A DNA stretch of 64,000 nucleotides from NCBI GenBank assembly GCA_002007465.1, contig LNAC01000003.1:13766321-13830320 (forward strand), read 5' to 3'. The notes under the pieces were generated by a model, which was not told the origin of the DNA, ran no database searches, and was given only the letters and a program-made list of their open reading frames with translations. The first letter of the stretch is position 1, and each line of letters begins with the position of its first letter. Positions 34,128-46,082 of this stretch are shown in pieces. Source of the DNA: Ailurus styani (Eukaryota > Chordata > Mammalia > Carnivora > Ailuridae). The position numbers and the translations under genes are program-made.

Positions 34128-34722
34128 TTTTTAAGACACTGATATTGAGATATCATCCACATACCATAAAATTTACCCATTTAAAGTATAACAGTTCAAT
34201 TTCTTTTGTATTTTCAAGTTGTGCAATTACCACCAAGTTTAGAACATTTTTGTCATCTCCCAAATAAACCTGTACCCTCTAGTAGTCACTCCCCCTTCTC
34301 TCCCATCCCCACCCCAGCCTTAAGCAGCCACTAATCTACTTTCTGTCTTTATAGATTTACCTCTTCTGGACATTTCATATGAATAGATTCCTGCAGCATG
34401 TACTCTTTTGTGTTGGGCTTCTTTCATTTATCATAATGTTTCCAAGGTTCATTCATATTGTAGCATGTATAACAATTTCATTCTTTTTATGGAAAATGGT
34501 TTGGTAGATTCTCAAATTGATAAATAAAGTGTTACTATAAGACTCAGCAATTCCATTTTTAGGTGTGTATATATATATGAGAGCTGAAAATATACTTGCA
34601 CACGGAAGATTGCACACAAAAATTCAAAGCAATGTTATTAATAATCACCCAGAAGTGGAAACAAGTCCAATGTCCATCATCTGAAGAACAGGTAAACTGT
34701 GTTCTAACCACGCAATGGAGAC
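34128..34722 (-). mobile_element. LINE-1 3' end with 5' inversion (twin priming)
   Basis: Two L1 pieces in opposite orientation. 34128-34490 is the antisense L1M 3' end ('aaaatttacccatttaaagtataacagttcaat', 'catttcatatgaatagattcc', 'tgtagcatgtataacaatttcattctttttatgg'). 34491-34722 is sense ORF2 end ('aaatggtttggtagattctcaaa', 'agactcagcaattccatttttaggtg', 'aagtggaaacaagtccaatgtccatc', 'ccacgcaatgga'). In the L1 consensus the second piece ends almost where the first begins, so this is one element with its 5' part inverted, the known product of twin priming. Confidence 0.82.
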
Positions 34723-34929
34723 TTTAACACCTGCCACCCAAACTGCAAATTGTCTTGCATCTACCCCATATTTCTTATTTCATTATGCTTCACAAACAGT
34801 GATGCTTTACATAGTTTCCTATCCAGAATTCTCAACTTCAGTTTTCTAATAACATTTTCCCATTAAGTAATTACAGCTGTCCTCCATATTAAAACAAAGT
34901 GATCCCTACCTAAAACATTTCAAAATAAA

Positions 34930-35260
34930 AGCAAAGACAAAAAATATCTATACTCCATGACGCCTTCTAGTATTACTTGTGTCTTCATTACATTGTTATT
35001 CACTCCTCAACTTAACTTCATTCTGGCCTTTGCTTCTATGAGACCAGATATGATCTATAATGTTCTCTTTGTTACTTCATTTAAGAGTCCAGTTTCAGTA
35101 AATAAACTTCTTTGTATCATTAACATAATTCTATGCATCATCTATAAAGACCTCCTTCATGAAGTCATCCCTCTCATTGGTGTACTTGGCACAATTTACC
35201 TTAGTTTAACACCTATCCAGTTTAGAATTTACTCACAAACTCCAGATTTGTGTTTTCATT
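34930..35260 (+). mobile_element. Possible LINE-2 fragment, sense
   Basis: 'aaagacctccttcatgaagtcatccctctcattgg...ttggcac' resembles the L2 segment 'CCTCCATGAAGCCTTCCCTGA...'. It is very decayed. The 101-codon frame here has no independent support. Confidence 0.4.
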
Positions 35261-35439
35261 GAAATGAATAATCTTTTCATTTGGATCACTCATAATAAGC
35301 TTAAATTCAACAGGTAAAACTGTTTTTTGTTTGTTTTTTGATGGCCTGTATCTCTGTAAAGGGTTAGCTCTATAAATAGCAGCATCACCTATTATATTTT
35401 TAATATAGAAAATTAGGAGTGGTGTATGATTAGCTGCAC

Positions 35440-36240
35440 TTTCACGTCTCCCACCCCACCCAATTAATATCCAATTTTGTTGTTTCTAATTTACAAGTAT
35501 CTTTTAAATTCACCTCTTAAATTCATTCCTCTCCTTCCATAAGGCCACACACTTAGTGAAAGACCCAGTGATCTGTTACTGAGACTAATACAAGAGCAAG
35601 CATCTAACTGACATTAATCCCCACCTAAATGGATCTCCTGTGTGAATTGCTGTCCCACCCCCATCCTTACCAAATCCATTCTAGGCACTTTGGTAGAAAT
35701 AAACTTTTAAGAATTTTTTTTTTCACATCACTTTTCTGCCCTAGAATAAATTCTATACTCCCTTCCCTGACTTAACAAAGCCCCACATGATTGGGAACCT
35801 GACTGTCATCCTGCATTCCTCAGCGCTCCGGTGATAGCTAGTTCTACTTCCTCTCTCTTTCTCTCTCTTTTGTTGTTTCATGGGATGGAAGCATGGCTTC
35901 TCTCAGTTATCTACACCCCAACCTCTTTTCCTCTGCCAATATTCCCTACCCCTCTCCACTAAGGCAGATTTCCTCCTTTCCTGAGACAGACCTTCCTTCA
36001 CCCAGCAGATTCTGTTAGCTCCTCATTACATACATTCGTAGTTCTCTACAATTTCTCTTTCATACACGTGCAATTACATGTTTGCATCTTTTCCTCTACA
36101 CTGATGATACATTCCATGAGGAAAAAACATTGTGTCCACCGCGTTTCTAGATATGTCTTCAGCATTTAGCATAGCCCTTTACAAACTCTGGGTACACATA
36201 TGGTCTATGGTGGTGAGTAAATAAGTACTTGTGACCAGAG
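35440..36240 (+). mobile_element. LINE-2 3' part, sense
   Basis: 'cctagaataaattctatactcccttccctgacttaacaaagccccacatgattgggaacctgactg', 'tgatgatacattccatgaggaaaaaacattgtgtccacc', 'agcatttagcatagccctttacaaactctgggtacacatatgg' are colinear with the L2 3' end, including the final 'gcacatagtagg..caataa' equivalent. Confidence 0.6.
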
Positions 36241-36424
36241 GCAGTTTCATCACCATTGTCATTAATAACAGAACAACCATGGCTGCTATCAAGACAAGCA
36301 ACTACTCACAGTCAAAGGAAAAAGACAAACCTGAAGCACCTGCAGAACTTTCAGCAGGGTTTTCCCTCAGATCTCATCCACCTTCCTTTTTCATGCTTAG
36401 GCATCATAAGATTATATTCACAAA

Positions 36425-36800
36425 ATTCATTTTTAAAAGTTTTTAAATTTCAATTAACATACAGTGTAGATTAGTTTCAGGTGTAGAATCTAATGATTCA
36501 ACACTTACGTACAACACCCACTACTCATCACAACAAGTGCTCTCCTTTTTTTTTTTTTTTAAAGATTTTATTTATTTATTTCACAGAGGGAGAGAGATCA
36601 CAAGGAGGCAGAGAGGCAGGCAGAGAGAGAGGGGGGGAACAGGCTCCCTGCTCAGCGGGCCTCGATCCCAGGACCCTGAGATCATGACCTGAGCCGAAAG
36701 CAGAGGCTTTAACCCACTGAGCCACCCAGGCACCCAACAAGTACTCTCCTTAATCCCCACCACATTTTTAACCCAATCTCCCACACAAAGTACAATATTT
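36425..36800 (-). mobile_element. Carnivore LINE-1 3' end, antisense, split by a SINE
   Basis: 'aaatttcaattaacatacagtgtagattagtttcaggtgtagaatctaatgattcaacacttacgtacaacaccc', then after the SINE 'ctctccttaatccccaccacatttttaaccc'. This is the antisense 3' end of a carnivore L1. The SINE at 36548 divides it. Confidence 0.8.
36548..36735 (-). mobile_element. Can-SINE inserted in L1
   Basis: Reverse body with a short deletion between 'ccctgctcagc' and 'gggcctcgatcccagg'. Duplication aacaagtgctctcctt (36532-36547) against 36736-36751, one mismatch. Confidence 0.95.
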
Positions 36801-37475
36801 TTAAACATTTAGGGGAGGGCAGAGAATTCAGAAAATGAATTGAGAAATAAAAAAATTATAAATGCTCATTGCATGGTCATTAGATGATCAGGAAGACTGA
36901 GCAAGATAAAAATAATGCTTCTTGAACATATATTTAAAGGTTGTTAAATGATAGGAACAAAGTACATTTCATAAAGAATAGTCTGATGAATTTTGAAAAA
37001 AATAGGTAATCTGTCCAACTACTTTGAAATAAAGTTTGTATTTACATTCCCATTGTTTTTAAAGGGACAAAAATTTTATCTCTTCAAAAATCTTCCATTG
37101 CTGTTTTTTTCTCCCAATCCTTTCCCAATCCCTTACTTTTTTTAAAACAGGAACTGCTGCAGAAGATAAATAATTAGCATACCAGAAACAAACCTAACAT
37201 GACATTTTATTTAGTGTATATATTCACTGCATTTTTTTCCCTACCAGATCTAAATTGTTCAGGTGACTTAAGAGTTGGTTTTGAAAAGAAGATCCTAATT
37301 TACCTTGTATTTTTCCCTAGAGATATGCTAGTCACTCTAGATTAAAAAGAAAAGATTTTTTAAATCATTTTTGGATTTTCAAACACTGATATACCAAATA
37401 ATCCAAATAAATATCTAGCATGTATAAGGCAAAAAGAGGTATACCATTGAAAATTCTATTCTTATTTCCTATAGG
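36801..37475. other. No gene seen
   Basis: AT-rich unique DNA bordering the antisense L1. Confidence 0.55.
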
Positions 37476-37787
37476 AAAAATAGGTATTTTTTTGTTTTTG
37501 TGTTGTTATTGCTGTTTCTATATCATTTATTTCAGCTCTAATATTTATTATTTTCCTTTTTCTTCAGGCTTTAGGCTTTATTTTCTGTTCTTTTTCTAGC
37601 ACCTCCTATATTTGGGACTCTCTTGCTTCTTGAGGTAGGCCTATATTGCTATATACTTTCCTATTACAACCACCTTTGCTGCATTCCAAAGGTTCTGGAC
37701 TGTCATGTTTTCATTTTCATTTACTTCTATGCATTTTTTTATTTAATATCCTGGTCAATCCATTCATTCTTTAGTAGGATGTTCTTT

Positions 37788-37979
37788 TTTTTTAAAGATT
37801 TTTTTTTTATTTGACACAGAGAGAGAGATCACAAGTAGGTAGAGAGGCAGGCAGAGAGAGGAGGAAGCAGGCTACCCACTGAGCAGGGAGCCTGATGCGG
37901 GGCTTGATCCCAGGACCCTGAGATTATGACCTGAGCCGAAGGCAGAGGCTTTAGCCCACTGAGCCACCCAGGGGCTCCA
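37788..37979 (-). mobile_element. Can-SINE inserted in the L1
   Basis: Reverse SINE body from TTTTTAAAGATTTTTTTTTTATTTGAC to CCACTGAGCCACCCAGGGGCTCC. Perfect duplication agtaggatgttcttt at 37773-37787 and 37980-37994, within L1 ORF2 sequence. Confidence 0.95.
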
Positions 37980-38339
37980 AGTAGGATGTTCTTTAACTTC
38001 CATTTACTTGTGGTCTTTCCAAATTTTTTCTTGTGGTTGACTTTAAGTTTCATAGTGTTGTGGTCTAAAAATAAACATGGTATGATCTCAACCTTTTTGT
38101 ACTGGTTGAGGTCTGATTTGTGACTCAGTATGTGATCTGTCTGGACAATGTCACATGTGCACTTGAAATGTATGTGTTTTCTGCTGCTTTAGGATGAAAT
38201 GCTCTGAATGTATCTTTTAAGTCCATCTGGTTTTGTGTGTCAGTCAAAGCCATTGTTTTCTTGTTGATCTTCTGCTTAGATGGCCTATCTACTGCTATAA
38301 GTGGGGGCGGTAACGTTTCCTACTATTATTGTATTGTTA

Positions 38340-38640
38340 TCAGTGAGTTTCTTTATATTTGTTATTAATTGACTTATATATTTGGGTGCTCTCAAGTTGG
38401 GGGGTATAAATATTTACAATTGTTAGATCTTCCTGATGTATAAACCACTTAATTATGATATAGGGCCCTTCTTCATCTCTTGTTGCAGTCTTTGGTTTAA
38501 AATCTAGTTTGTCTGATATAAGTACCATTAGTCTGGCTTTCTTTTGACATCCATTAGCATGATAGAGCCTTCTCCATTCCTTCACTTTCAATCTGCAGGT
38601 GTCTTTAGGTCTAAAATGAATCTCTTGTAGGCAGCATATA
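38340..38640 (-). pseudogene. LINE-1 ORF2 endonuclease remnant
   Basis: The minus strand encodes a decayed AP-endonuclease segment: K.KEWRRLYHANGCQKKA, then VLISDKLDFK and TIVNIYTPQ. These match the L1 EN region 'W...YHANG..KKAGVAILISDK.DF' and 'IQQEDITIVNIYAPN'. Just upstream on the minus strand (about 38620) lies the ICCLQE-like entry. The frame breaks on both sides, and the catalytic core cannot be assembled from it. In a working L1, EN nicks target DNA. Confidence 0.8.
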
Positions 38641-39120
38641 GATGAGTCTTGTTTGTTTTGATTTTAATCCATTTTGATACCCTATGTCTTTTGATTAAAG
38701 CATTAAGTCCCTTTACATTCAGAGTGATTACTGATAGAGACAAATTTAGTGCCATTGTATTACCTATAAAGTCATTGTTTCTGGAGATTTTCTCTGTTCC
38801 TTTCTAGTTTTTGTTGCTTTGGGTCTCTCTTCCCCACTCAGACAGTGTCTTTTATGTTTCTTGCGGGGCTGGTTTAGTGGTCATGCACATCTTCAGTTTT
38901 TGTTTGTCTAGGAGATTCTTTATCCCACCTTCTATTTTAAGCTTCTATTCTAAATGACAGCTTTGCTGGATAAAGTATTTGGGGGCTGCATATTTTTCCC
39001 AGTCAGCACATCGGATATATCATGCCACTCTCTTCTGGCTGTCAGGTTTTCGTGAAACGATCTGCTGCTACCTGATTTATCTTCCCTTGTAGGTTAGCGA
39101 TTTTTTATCTTTTGCTTCTT

Positions 39121-39725
39121 TCAGAATTCTTTCCTTATCTGTATTTTGCAAATTTTACTATGATATGTCTTGGTGTTCCCTGAAATTTGTTGATTTTGAT
39201 GGGAGTTCTCTGTGTCTCCTGGATTTGGATGTTTGTTTCTTTCCCCCAGATTAGGGATGTTTTCAGCTATAATTTCCTCAAATAAACCTTCTTCCCCCTT
39301 TACCCTCTCTTCTTCTGGGACTCCTATTATACAAATATTATTATATTTTATGGAGTCACTGATTTCTCTAAGACTACATTCGTGATCCAATATTTTTTTC
39401 CCTCTACAGCTTCATTATTTTCCCTGTTTATTTTCTATATCACTTATTCATTGCTCTGCTTTTTCCATCTTTGTCGTCATTACGTCCCATTGGTTTTGCA
39501 TCTTGGTTACAGCATTTTTTTATGTCAGCCTGACTAGTTGTGTTTTATCTCTGTAGTAATGGTCTCTCTGGATTCTTCTACAATTTTCTCAAGGCCAGCT
39601 AGTATCTTTATGATTGTTCTTTTAAATTCTGTTTCAGGCATATTACTTATTCTATTTTGATTAGCTCCCTGGTCATGAACTCTTCTTGTTCTTTTTTGGG
39701 GGAATGAATTCCTCCATCTTGACAT
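39121..39725 (-). pseudogene. LINE-1 ORF1 remnant
   Basis: ORF1p is the L1 RNA-binding coiled-coil protein. Its start is visible at 39725 (MSRWRNSFPQKRT) and a FKRTIIKILAGLEK segment follows at 39560-39620, the coiled-coil entry. After a frame break, 39390-39121 encodes RNNI-like IGVPEEE and LFEEIIAENIPNLG segments of the RRM region. At least one frameshift separates the two frames and the C-terminal domain is incomplete. It cannot be translated as one protein. Confidence 0.85.
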
Positions 39726-40980
39726 TTTGTCTAGGACTTTGTCTTTTATGTGTTATGAAAGCCTGTGCCTGGTTCTATTTCCAGTAGAGCTGAATCTTGT
39801 AGTACTCTATGATCAGTAGTCCTGGTGCGTGCAGCTAGTCTTCTTGGGAAGGGACCCGCTACTACTCTGGCTCTCAATCACACGTGCCCTATTAAAAAAA
39901 AGGCACCCACTTTGTGCAGGGGAGAGGAGACTGGTGTAAGGGACTCAAGCCTCCACCGTGTGCACTGTGTCACTTGTTGAAGTCTGTCTGTACTGGTGGA
40001 AGGGGTGAAAAAATGGCATAGGCCCTCTCTCTTTCCCAGAGTGGGGAGTTTGTAACCATCACTTTTCAGGAGGCCCTCACATAAAAGTGAACAATCTCCC
40101 TGTTGTATCCCAGGCTTCTGTCAGATCCTTGCCTTTAGCATGTCTGTGTTTGAGCCAACTGCCTACCTGGCAGCACAATGTTCCTGTGTTTTACCTCAGG
40201 TGCACCTCTGGTTTTCAAAACTCCAAATTTTAGGGAGCTGGTATGATGTGGGACATTACGGATCTTCTAGGAGAGTGTCTCACTGTGCTGTGGATAGTAC
40301 CAGTTTATCCCAGAGAGGCAGTCACATGACCAACCTGAAATTCATGATAAAGCACAGCAAAAAGCCAGCATCCAGGTTAGCTGTCCTCAGCAGGCATCTC
40401 TGCTCTTATGCTGGTGAATGGAGTTCTAACAGCTCTTTTGTCACCTGAGAGGCAGTACCACCCCTTGCAAGTGCACTCCAAGAAGGGGAACTATCTCTCC
40501 CAGTGTGACCCAGGGGAATCTCAGAGCATGCCAGATCTCTCTATCTTCCTTCCCCACAAGAGCACCTCTACACCTGCCAGGCTAGACTGTGGTGATGGCA
40601 CAAACTTCTAAAACTTCATACTTTCAGTCCATTGCTTGTAAAAATTTGCAATAGTCAGCTCTTCCTGTTTTTCAGTCAATGGTTTTGGGGAAGTGTTTTT
40701 CCTGTACAATCTCTTTTGTGCTGATTTATGTCTCTTTGTCTCCGTCTCTTTCCCCTGCCTGTGATCAAGGCTCCCTCTCCTCCACAGCACCTGTGATTTT
40801 CCCCACAAATCACATCTCCACACCTCCTACCTTCCATGATGTGGCCTCTTTTCTCCCTCTAGTTGTGCAGTTTGTTCTATAAGTCCTCAGATTGATTTTC
40901 TGGGTGTTCAGAATGATTTGATAAATACCTAGCTGTGTTCAAGGGATGAGGCAAACATAAGATCCATCTACCTCTTTCTT
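39726..40980 (-). promoter_or_regulatory. LINE-1 5'UTR (internal promoter region)
   Basis: About 1.25 kb upstream of the ORF1 start, visibly richer in GC than the DNA around it and without long frames of its own. In L1 this region holds the internal Pol II promoter. Its outer boundary is estimated at the return to AT-rich DNA near 40980. Individual factor sites were not resolved. Short plus-strand frames at 40140-40611 and 40679-40882 are antisense to it. Confidence 0.6.
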
Positions 40981-43900
40981 TTTCTTAAGGCAGTAGATAT
41001 GACTCTAATAGTGGCAAATTCTAGTGTATTTTCTATCTATATAAACTTTAACTGTCTTCAGATAGAAGTACTCTCCTGACTATACCTTGTTCTCCTTGAG
41101 CAGAGGTCAAAGGCAGAGCAAAGAAAACTTTCCAAGTATCAAGAATCTTTAAATATAAAATTTATTTTTAAAACAAAGTATGTATTTCATATTTTACAAC
41201 TCCAGTATTAGTTTTTCCAGAATAATAAAATTCCCTATCATAATCAGCACTTTCCTTTTTGAAACTTGATATTTCTTTGAAATTTTATTTTTCAGGTGTT
41301 TCTTTTGTCCTTTTAGCATATTTTATGTTTGCTTTCCTTCAGAGATATTTATATGCTTTCTCTTTATGTATATATATAGAGAGAGTGGGGGCAAGCTAAG
41401 AAAAAACTAAATATAATTTATACCATTATAATTTTCTAAGAAAATGGAGATGGTGAATGCTAAGGTAAAGTGTTCAATAAAAATCACCACTCCTGAATTT
41501 TTCTTCTTATCTTCAACGTTATTTAATTGCTACTTAAATTAAAGCAGAATATGAAAACTTCCAGGCATTTTTCACTATTTCATTTGTGAGTTTGTTGGAT
41601 TGACAACTCATTTAAGAGAACGTCTTCATAATTAGTATTCAGTTCAAATTATCTAAATTTATGGAGCTGATAATTAAAACAACAAATTTGGTTAAAGAAT
41701 AAAAGTCCAATTTTCAAAGAAGAATTTAAATAAAATTATTTGCTTTTTTCCCCTTAGGAAGCTTTAGTTTGTAGTATTATGTAAAAATTATTAATATTCT
41801 TTGTTTTAGAGCTACATTATAATAAGACATCATTTTAATAAACATCAATTTTCTCAATATTTACTTAATAGTTATGTTGGATTTGCCCAAACCATTTAAA
41901 GTATATCTCAAAATGAAAAATCCTATGCCTATGATAGTGTTAAAATTTTTTTATTACTGTAATTGGATGGAAATATTTTGTCAATGATAAAGAAAACTGC
42001 TTTTAATTTTTGCTTCTAAAACAAAATGATTTTAATTTTCATTGTTTGGTTGCATTTCAATAAAATTATCCATACTAATGTGGATCAAGGTAATAATAAA
42101 GATTATCATCAATATAATAGTAATTTTTATAGTCTGAATAACTTTCTTAAGAATATGGTGCATCACTGATAGGAGAGAAAATCTCACATGATTTCAGGAA
42201 AAGAAAGAGAAATGAAAGATGTATTGGAAATTGAATATTCTTGGAAGAGTAATTCAAGTAAGTAGTTGATGTTTAATCATGAAGAATAATTCTTAGACTA
42301 TTCCCAGTTGCCATATTCAGAGTAGTAAAACTTCTCATTATGTATTTGTCATCCATTCTCTAGCTCACAACCTAGAAGACAGACATTATAAAAAAGAATA
42401 TATAGTCTAGATATTTCATGTGGTTTAGATCTTTTTTTGCTGTTGATATGCTTAAATAAATGAATTTAAGGTTAGTGGTGATGATTTAGCAAGGGCAATT
42501 ATTCTTTATCACAAAGTGCTACACCCTAATATGCATCGTTCTCTTTATGAACTAGTTGTATGATTATAAGAACTAAATGGTATACTGTTGTGTATTCCAT
42601 CTTTTATCATGGCATGCTGTAAAGGAGGAATAGCAATCAGAGCTGAAAACAAGGTCCCTTATGTTTTTGAAGGAACTAATAGCACCCTTTGGAGTTGCTA
42701 ATTGGCAAAAATCTGCAACTACAGGCTTTCAAGGTACTGTTACCATGGCAAATTTGCTTTGAAATTGACACTTGTGAATATTTGACTTAATTTTCTTTCC
42801 AAGTTTGGGGACTGCATAAAAAACATTGTCATTCTTCCACAAAGAAGTCATTTTTGAGAAGTCCAATAAATGACTGCCATCACAATAATTTTGGTTATTT
42901 GTATAGGGGAAAAATGAGCTTGTCAAAAAAGACTTTTTCTAATGTTTTGTAGTTATTTTCAATCTGTATTCTTCCCAGAGTATATGTGGTCTGTAAAAAG
43001 ATGAAGGGAAAAATTTTTAAAAGCATTCTCTACTACTGTAGAAGGTCCAGCAATAGAACAATTCAAATTTCCCGAAAGTGAAAATATTAAATGTCTAGCT
43101 CAGAGACATAGTGTTTAATTACTAGAGTCCTATAAGTGGAGACTGTTTATGAAAGTCTGTAATCATATAATAAGATTCATTTGACCGTATTGATCTTGTG
43201 CTTTCTGAAATTATCAAAAGTCAAATAATGTGGTTTATAAATAAAGATTAAAAATTTTATACTTATAAACAGATGATTATTTAGATTTATAATTTAGCAC
43301 TAAAAAACATATTAGATTTCCCTCTTAAAATTTGTACTTAGCAATATACTAAATGAAGTATGTGAAAAAAAGTGTTCAAATCAACTAGACTCAGCATATA
43401 TTTAAATAAGCAGAAATAAGTGGAGGAATGTCAAAAAAGAGAATTTAAGAAAATAGCAACTAAAGAAAAATTTAAGGTTGAATAAAATGCTATCGTGCAG
43501 TAACTTGTAATGTAGTCATGTAATAAGACAGTCTACTGAAAAACAACTTTATGTGTTCTACTGCCGCCTTTCCTTGCACAGTGACATTTTCATTCTGTAT
43601 CCCAATAATAGCAATCAAGTTGATATTTTGAAATTTTATATAAAAGATGTATAAGTTAATCAGACTAAAAGAATAGACATACTTGAAAAATTTATTAATC
43701 AGAGGCAATATTTGTATTAAGAAAATTAAATGTACATAGATGTAAGCATGTTCCTGATTTTAGGATGCTTTGTACCACTAGATTACGTCATAGACTGCCT
43801 AATATTTATCAATTTTCTAGGGAATATGAATTAACTTTATAAGTAGGATAACTATTAATTAATTACTTTCTTAGCAGTTTTGTTTAAAATTTAATTTTTA

Positions 43901-44401
43901 AAAATAGAACAGGACTGACATATGTGGAGAAATAAGATCTGATATTCGTTATTGTAGCTAAATTTTAAAAAATGATAAAAGAATTTCTTCTTACTTTTTA
44001 TTGTTTTCTTCCTACTTCCCTTATGCTCAATGACTCAAATATATTGCTTTTCAAACATAACATATTTATATATTATTTTAAATAAATTACTTGAATTAAT
44101 AAGGGAGTCACAGTATTTTGCATTGGACTTTTGATCAATGAAATTCTTGTATAAATTTCTCAGAGCTATATTGTAAATGAGAAGAAAAGTTAATTAAGAA
44201 AATTGATAAAAGTATTAGATAAGTGCTTTCTTGATTATACCTTTAAAACAATAAAGTGATAATACAATCAATGCTGTACCATCATTCTAAAGCCCTTGAG
44301 AAACCAACAAATTGTCTTGAGTGAAAATAGTAATGATCATGCGATTGTATACTTTCTGAGGACATGGACTATTGATTACTTATTTTTTATCCTCCAATGT
44401 A
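40981..44401. other. Repeat-poor AT-rich DNA, no gene recognised
   Basis: 3.4 kb without a recognised SINE, L1 or LTR, apart from a TATATAGAGAGAG word near 41370. Frames at 42729-42926 and 43490-43708 are short and without motifs. Confidence 0.55.
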
Positions 44402-44419
44402 TAGTCTAGTGTCTTCCTA

Positions 44420-44456
<37 letters not shown>

Positions 44457-44491
44457 AGATCGGGCGCGTTCAGGGTGGTATGGCCGTAGAT
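44420..44491 (-). pseudogene. 5S rRNA retropseudogene, 3'-truncated and tailless
   Basis: The minus strand reads TCTACGGCCATACCACCCTG and continues through the C-block (AAGCTAAGCAG) to GGCCTGGT, i.e. about nt 2-72 of 5S rRNA, and then stops. Against 5S rRNA as I know it there are three differences, all G to A, two of them at CpG sites, so it is recent. Perfect 18-base duplications tagtctagtgtcttccta (44402-44419, 44492-44509) flank it. There is no poly(A) and the last 48 or so nucleotides are missing. It resembles the tailless retropseudogenes described for mammalian small RNAs. The Pol III internal control region is only partly kept (A box present), so expression is unlikely. Confidence 0.93.
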
Positions 44492-44509
44492 TAGTCTAGT
44501 GTCTTCCTA

Positions 44510-45067
44510 GTAGGTTTTCAGTAAATATTTTTAAAATAATAGTTTATTTAAAAAAACCATAGCTTAGGCAAAAGTACAGGTTTTAATTTTAAAGGACTGA
44601 ACTCCTAGAAACATTTTTAGCGTATTTCAAAATCATATATCTTTAAGGGCATTGTTGAGAAGTCAGTTCCTACTTCAATGACTTCATACTGTTTAGGAGA
44701 ATAAGTGGGTTCTCTTCTTTCCTGAAAATAATAATTGGACATCTCTTTATTCTGCAAAATCTTTGATGCTTAGCTTTCTCACCTACAATTTGAAGGACTA
44801 AATTGAACTTATAATACTGTATTGTTGTGAGGATCAAATAAGTTAATAAGTCTGAAGAGTTTAAAGTAAGGTCGGTACATCATTGCCATTCGGTGAACAT
44901 ATTTGTCTATGCATATATTTAATATGAATAATACTAATACATGTTAGTGTGCACAGAAAACTGTAATTACTATTTCCCTTCACAGTTTCTCCAAACCCTT
45001 TAACTTTCACCATTTAAGGACTTCACAATCTTGAGATAAACATGAAAGGTAGTATTTTTCTTTTTTT
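44510..45067. other. No gene seen
   Basis: AT-rich unique DNA; nothing recognised. Confidence 0.55.
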
Positions 45068-45083
45068 TACAGATTAATTTATT

Positions 45084-45288
45084 TTGTTTTTGGTTTTTGT
45101 TTTGTTTTGTTTTGTTTTTATTTGACACAGAGAGAGATCACAAGCAGGCTGAGCAGCAGGCAGAGAGAGAGGAGGAAGCAGGCTCCCCGCTGAGCAGAGA
45201 GCCTGATGTGGGCCTCGATCCCAGGACCCTGAGATCATGACCTGAGCTGAAGGCAGAGACTTTAACCCACTGAGCCACCCAGGCGCCC
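45084..45288 (-). mobile_element. Can-SINE with (TTTTG)n tail side
   Basis: The tail side reads TTTTGTTTTGTTTTG, then the reverse SINE body ends CCACTGAGCCACCCAGGCGCCC. Perfect duplication tacagattaatttatt at 45068-45083 and 45289-45304. Confidence 0.96.
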
Positions 45289-45304
45289 TACAGATTAATT
45301 TATT

Positions 45305-46082
45305 GACAGTCAAAGCAGTTAAGTAAGATGCTTAAAGATAAATATCCAAAGGGTTGAGAACGCAGATTTCAAGTTTGTATTGTTTTTATTTCATGACTGC
45401 CATAATGAAGATTAATAATGAATTGCATGTATGGCAATCAATACAAGCTACTACACAACTGTAGTGCTATCTTATATTCTACCTAACCATATTTATTGCT
45501 ATGACATTTTATGAGTTTATACATTTTTAAAATAGTTCATATTAAGATGGTTATAAAAGTCATACTCTATTAAAATTATTTTCTTAAATTTAGAACTACT
45601 TAAGTAAGTTCTTAAAAATTTCATCTCTAAATCCATTGAACCATAAATTTATTAAATATTCTGGAACTGTTAAAGCAAAACATAATTACTTCTTATTTTA
45701 CTAAAATATTGTCCAGCAAATGAATTAATTAATAGTTCCCTGCTTTGCCAAACATTTCAAAATCTGGCTTTCAAAACCTAAATCATGTAAAGCTAATTCT
45801 TTATTTATTTGTCACTTCCAAGATTGCGTTCTATAAAAGTTACCTTAAAATTGAAATGATCTTGACAGATGTCTATTATTTTATAGTTTCAAATTTTTTT
45901 GTCTGTATATAATAAACTTATTTGTGTAGTTTCTCAAGATGAAGCATACACTTTGAGTTATAATTTTTTTTGTCTAAGCATTGTCTTTTTCCAAATATAA
46001 CACTAGCATTCCTCCAAAACCCCAAATATAATATGACTACCTGAAAGTTAAGAATCAGAGAGGGTAGAACAGTTTTTTTTTC
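45305..46082. other. No gene seen
   Basis: AT-rich unique DNA. Confidence 0.55.

Larger units (their letters stand above)
37480..40980 (-). mobile_element. Carnivore LINE-1, 5' half only (5'UTR, ORF1, start of ORF2)
   Basis: Reading the minus strand from 40980: a GC-richer 5'UTR (to 39726), ORF1 (from 39725), then ORF2 endonuclease and linker, ending near 37480 in the segment before the RT domain. A SINE interrupts it at 37788-37979. Most L1 copies lose the 5' end; this one keeps the 5' side and lacks RT, the C-terminal part and the 3'UTR. A later deletion or a prematurely polyadenylated transcript could each explain that. The A-rich words near 37485-37530 on the minus strand leave the second option open. 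Stops and frameshifts make it inactive. Confidence 0.82.

Noticed and set aside
40140..40882. Three plus-strand frames of 67-102 codons as a small gene cluster
   Set aside because: They lie on the antisense strand of an L1 5'UTR, whose GC-rich sequence has fewer chance stops.
44420..44491. Functional 5S rRNA gene
   Set aside because: Only nt 2-72 or so are present, with no 3' part and no downstream T-run terminator.
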